This document shows positions 63,225 to 64,000 of a DNA stretch of 64,000 nt, in pieces. A program made the translations under genes and the position numbers. This DNA is from Candidatus Gastranaerophilales bacterium (GTDB taxonomy: Bacteria; Cyanobacteriota; Vampirovibrionia; Gastranaerophilales; Gastranaerophilaceae). The notes under the pieces are model-generated. The model did not search any database. It saw only the letters and a list, made by a program, of their open reading frames with translations, and had not been told where the DNA came from. The stretch lies in contig CALUQN010000004.1 of NCBI GenBank assembly GCA_944322945.1, forward strand, positions 1 to 64,000. Direction: 5' to 3'. Positions within the stretch are counted from its first letter, which is position 1. The number at the start of each line of letters is the position of its first letter.

Positions 63225-63863
63225 ATGAACTATTTTGAAATAATAAACAAATGCCTTGTTGAATTAGGATACAAGCAGGTGGGCGCGTTTGCTGAACTCA
63301 CCAAAAATGATCACAAAAAATTGAAAAATATAGTAAACATAATAAATAATACAATTTGCCGCAATGACAACTGGTATTTCCTTATGCGCAAAACGACATT
63401 GCCGTTAAAAGCCGGTGAAACAGAACTGAAAAACACCATTAACGGCAGAATAATAAAGCTTGTAATAGACAATCAGGAATACAATTACCTGATAAATTAC
63501 GAGGACTATGTTTCAAAACGTATTCCGGAAAAAAGTTTCACAGTCTGTGGTGATAAACTTGTATTCCCTGAATTTGATGCGGATAAGAGCATAGAAATAA
63601 CTTATTATACAAAAAATACTACAGTATCGTCAGACGGTACGGAAAAAGCATCTCTCGAGACTGAAACGGATGTTTCACTTATTCCGGATCCGTATGCGGA
63701 ACCACTGCTTGTATATGGAGCATGCCTCAGATTAAAAGCCAATCCCCAGCATGTAAAATTCAGCTACTGGTATGGCATGTATAAAGATGCGCTTGCAGAT
63801 ATGAAATCACAGATTTCAATATCAGCAAAAGAAATGCCATATATAAAGATGCACCGCAGATAA
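63225..63863 (+). CDS. Phage head-tail adaptor-like protein
   Basis: 212 residues. An N-terminal helical part (FEIINKCLVELGYKQVGAFAELTKNDHKKLKNIVNIINNTICRNDNWYFLMRK) is followed by a beta region and a C-terminal PDPYAEPLLVYGACLRLKANPQHVKFSYWYGMYKDALADMKSQI helix pair. This is the layout of adaptor/tail-tubular proteins that join portal and tail in podoviruses. AAGGAGAT precedes the ATG. The phage-like block may continue beyond the window. Confidence 0.6.
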   Translation: MNYFEIINKCLVELGYKQVGAFAELTKNDHKKLKNIVNIINNTICRNDNWYFLMRKTTLPLKAGETELKNTINGRIIKLVIDNQEYNYLINYEDYVSKRIPEKSFTVCGDKLVFPEFDADKSIEITYYTKNTTVSSDGTEKASLETETDVSLIPDPYAEPLLVYGACLRLKANPQHVKFSYWYGMYKDALADMKSQISISAKEMPYIKMHRR

Positions 63864-64000
63864 TCCTGAAGCTAAGTCCCTGATTGCGGTAGTGCATGCT
63901 TGCCCAACTGGAAATTCTTAAAAGTAACAGCAGGTCAGGCTTAATTGAGTAAATAGTGAGTAGTGAATAGCAACTAAGTGATTAGTCTTAGCGCTTACGC
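63864..64000. other. Intergenic tail of the window
   Basis: No gene. Holds AGTGAGTAGTGAATAG, also found near 32675, and ends with TTAGCGCTTACGC, a near copy of the unit in the 53-bp tandem repeat at 40389. Confidence 0.6.

Noticed and set aside
1-64000. Insertion sequences, integrases, rRNA or tRNA genes
   Set aside because: I saw no transposase or recombinase coding sequence and no cloverleaf or rRNA sequence.

Overview
The window reads as chromosomal DNA of an AT-rich, anaerobic, fermentative, probably gut-associated bacterium. I infer the Candidatus Gastranaerophilales (Melainabacteria / Vampirovibrionia) lineage. The grounds are a recurring N-terminal F-x-G motif on lineage-specific proteins, a HydF maturase for [FeFe]-hydrogenase, a methyl-THF:corrinoid methyltransferase, MenG, and a SecA without its C-terminal zinc tail. 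No rRNA or tRNA is present to confirm this.

Layout. 0.4-10 kb: lineage-specific genes, including a tandem pair of deiminase-like (pentein) proteins of which one has lost its catalytic residues, a MerR regulator with a textbook 19-bp-spacer promoter, a soluble FtsH-like protein with a degenerate ATPase but intact HExxH protease, and a membrane glycosyltransferase. 10.5-16.3 kb: a complete type II-C CRISPR-Cas locus with a 20-repeat array (+), converging cas9-cas1-cas2 (-), and a tracrRNA gene (+) whose promoter overlaps that of cas9. 17-26.9 kb: DAHP synthase, TPR proteins, BioY, RimI, a kinase-like protein, an MBL hydrolase, RdgB and UppS, with a possible one-spacer mini-CRISPR array beside rdgB. 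28-57.5 kb: mostly housekeeping genes (secA, lysS, mnmE, mntP, menG, tsaC, era, hydF, rpsO, dapB, asd) mixed with exported TPR, lipoprotein and ferritin-like genes. 57.7-63.9 kb: small genes, a structured leader RNA, and a phage-derived block (LuxR-type HTH, amidase, P22 gp10-like protein, major capsid, holin-like, scaffold-like, adaptor) that continues past the window end.

Intergenic DNA from 16 to 41 kb is filled with a mosaic repeat family. Its modules are the palindrome GTCAGGC(A/T/C)(A/G/T)TGCCTGAC or close variants, GCAAAC..GTTTGC palindromes, and GGGGAGGGCTAGGGTGGGG. A near-identical inverted pair of about 215 bp flanks the secA-lysS segment.

Two regulatory themes cut across the window. 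At least nine genes have a -10 hexamer (TAnnnT, often preceded by TGn) ending six bases before the ATG and no ribosome binding site, which predicts leaderless mRNAs. Ten lineage-specific proteins share an N-terminal M-(K/N)-I-x-x-(V/I/L)...F-x-G signature absent from the housekeeping proteins. Members include deiminase-like, kinase-like and protease-like proteins, so the motif may be a targeting signal.
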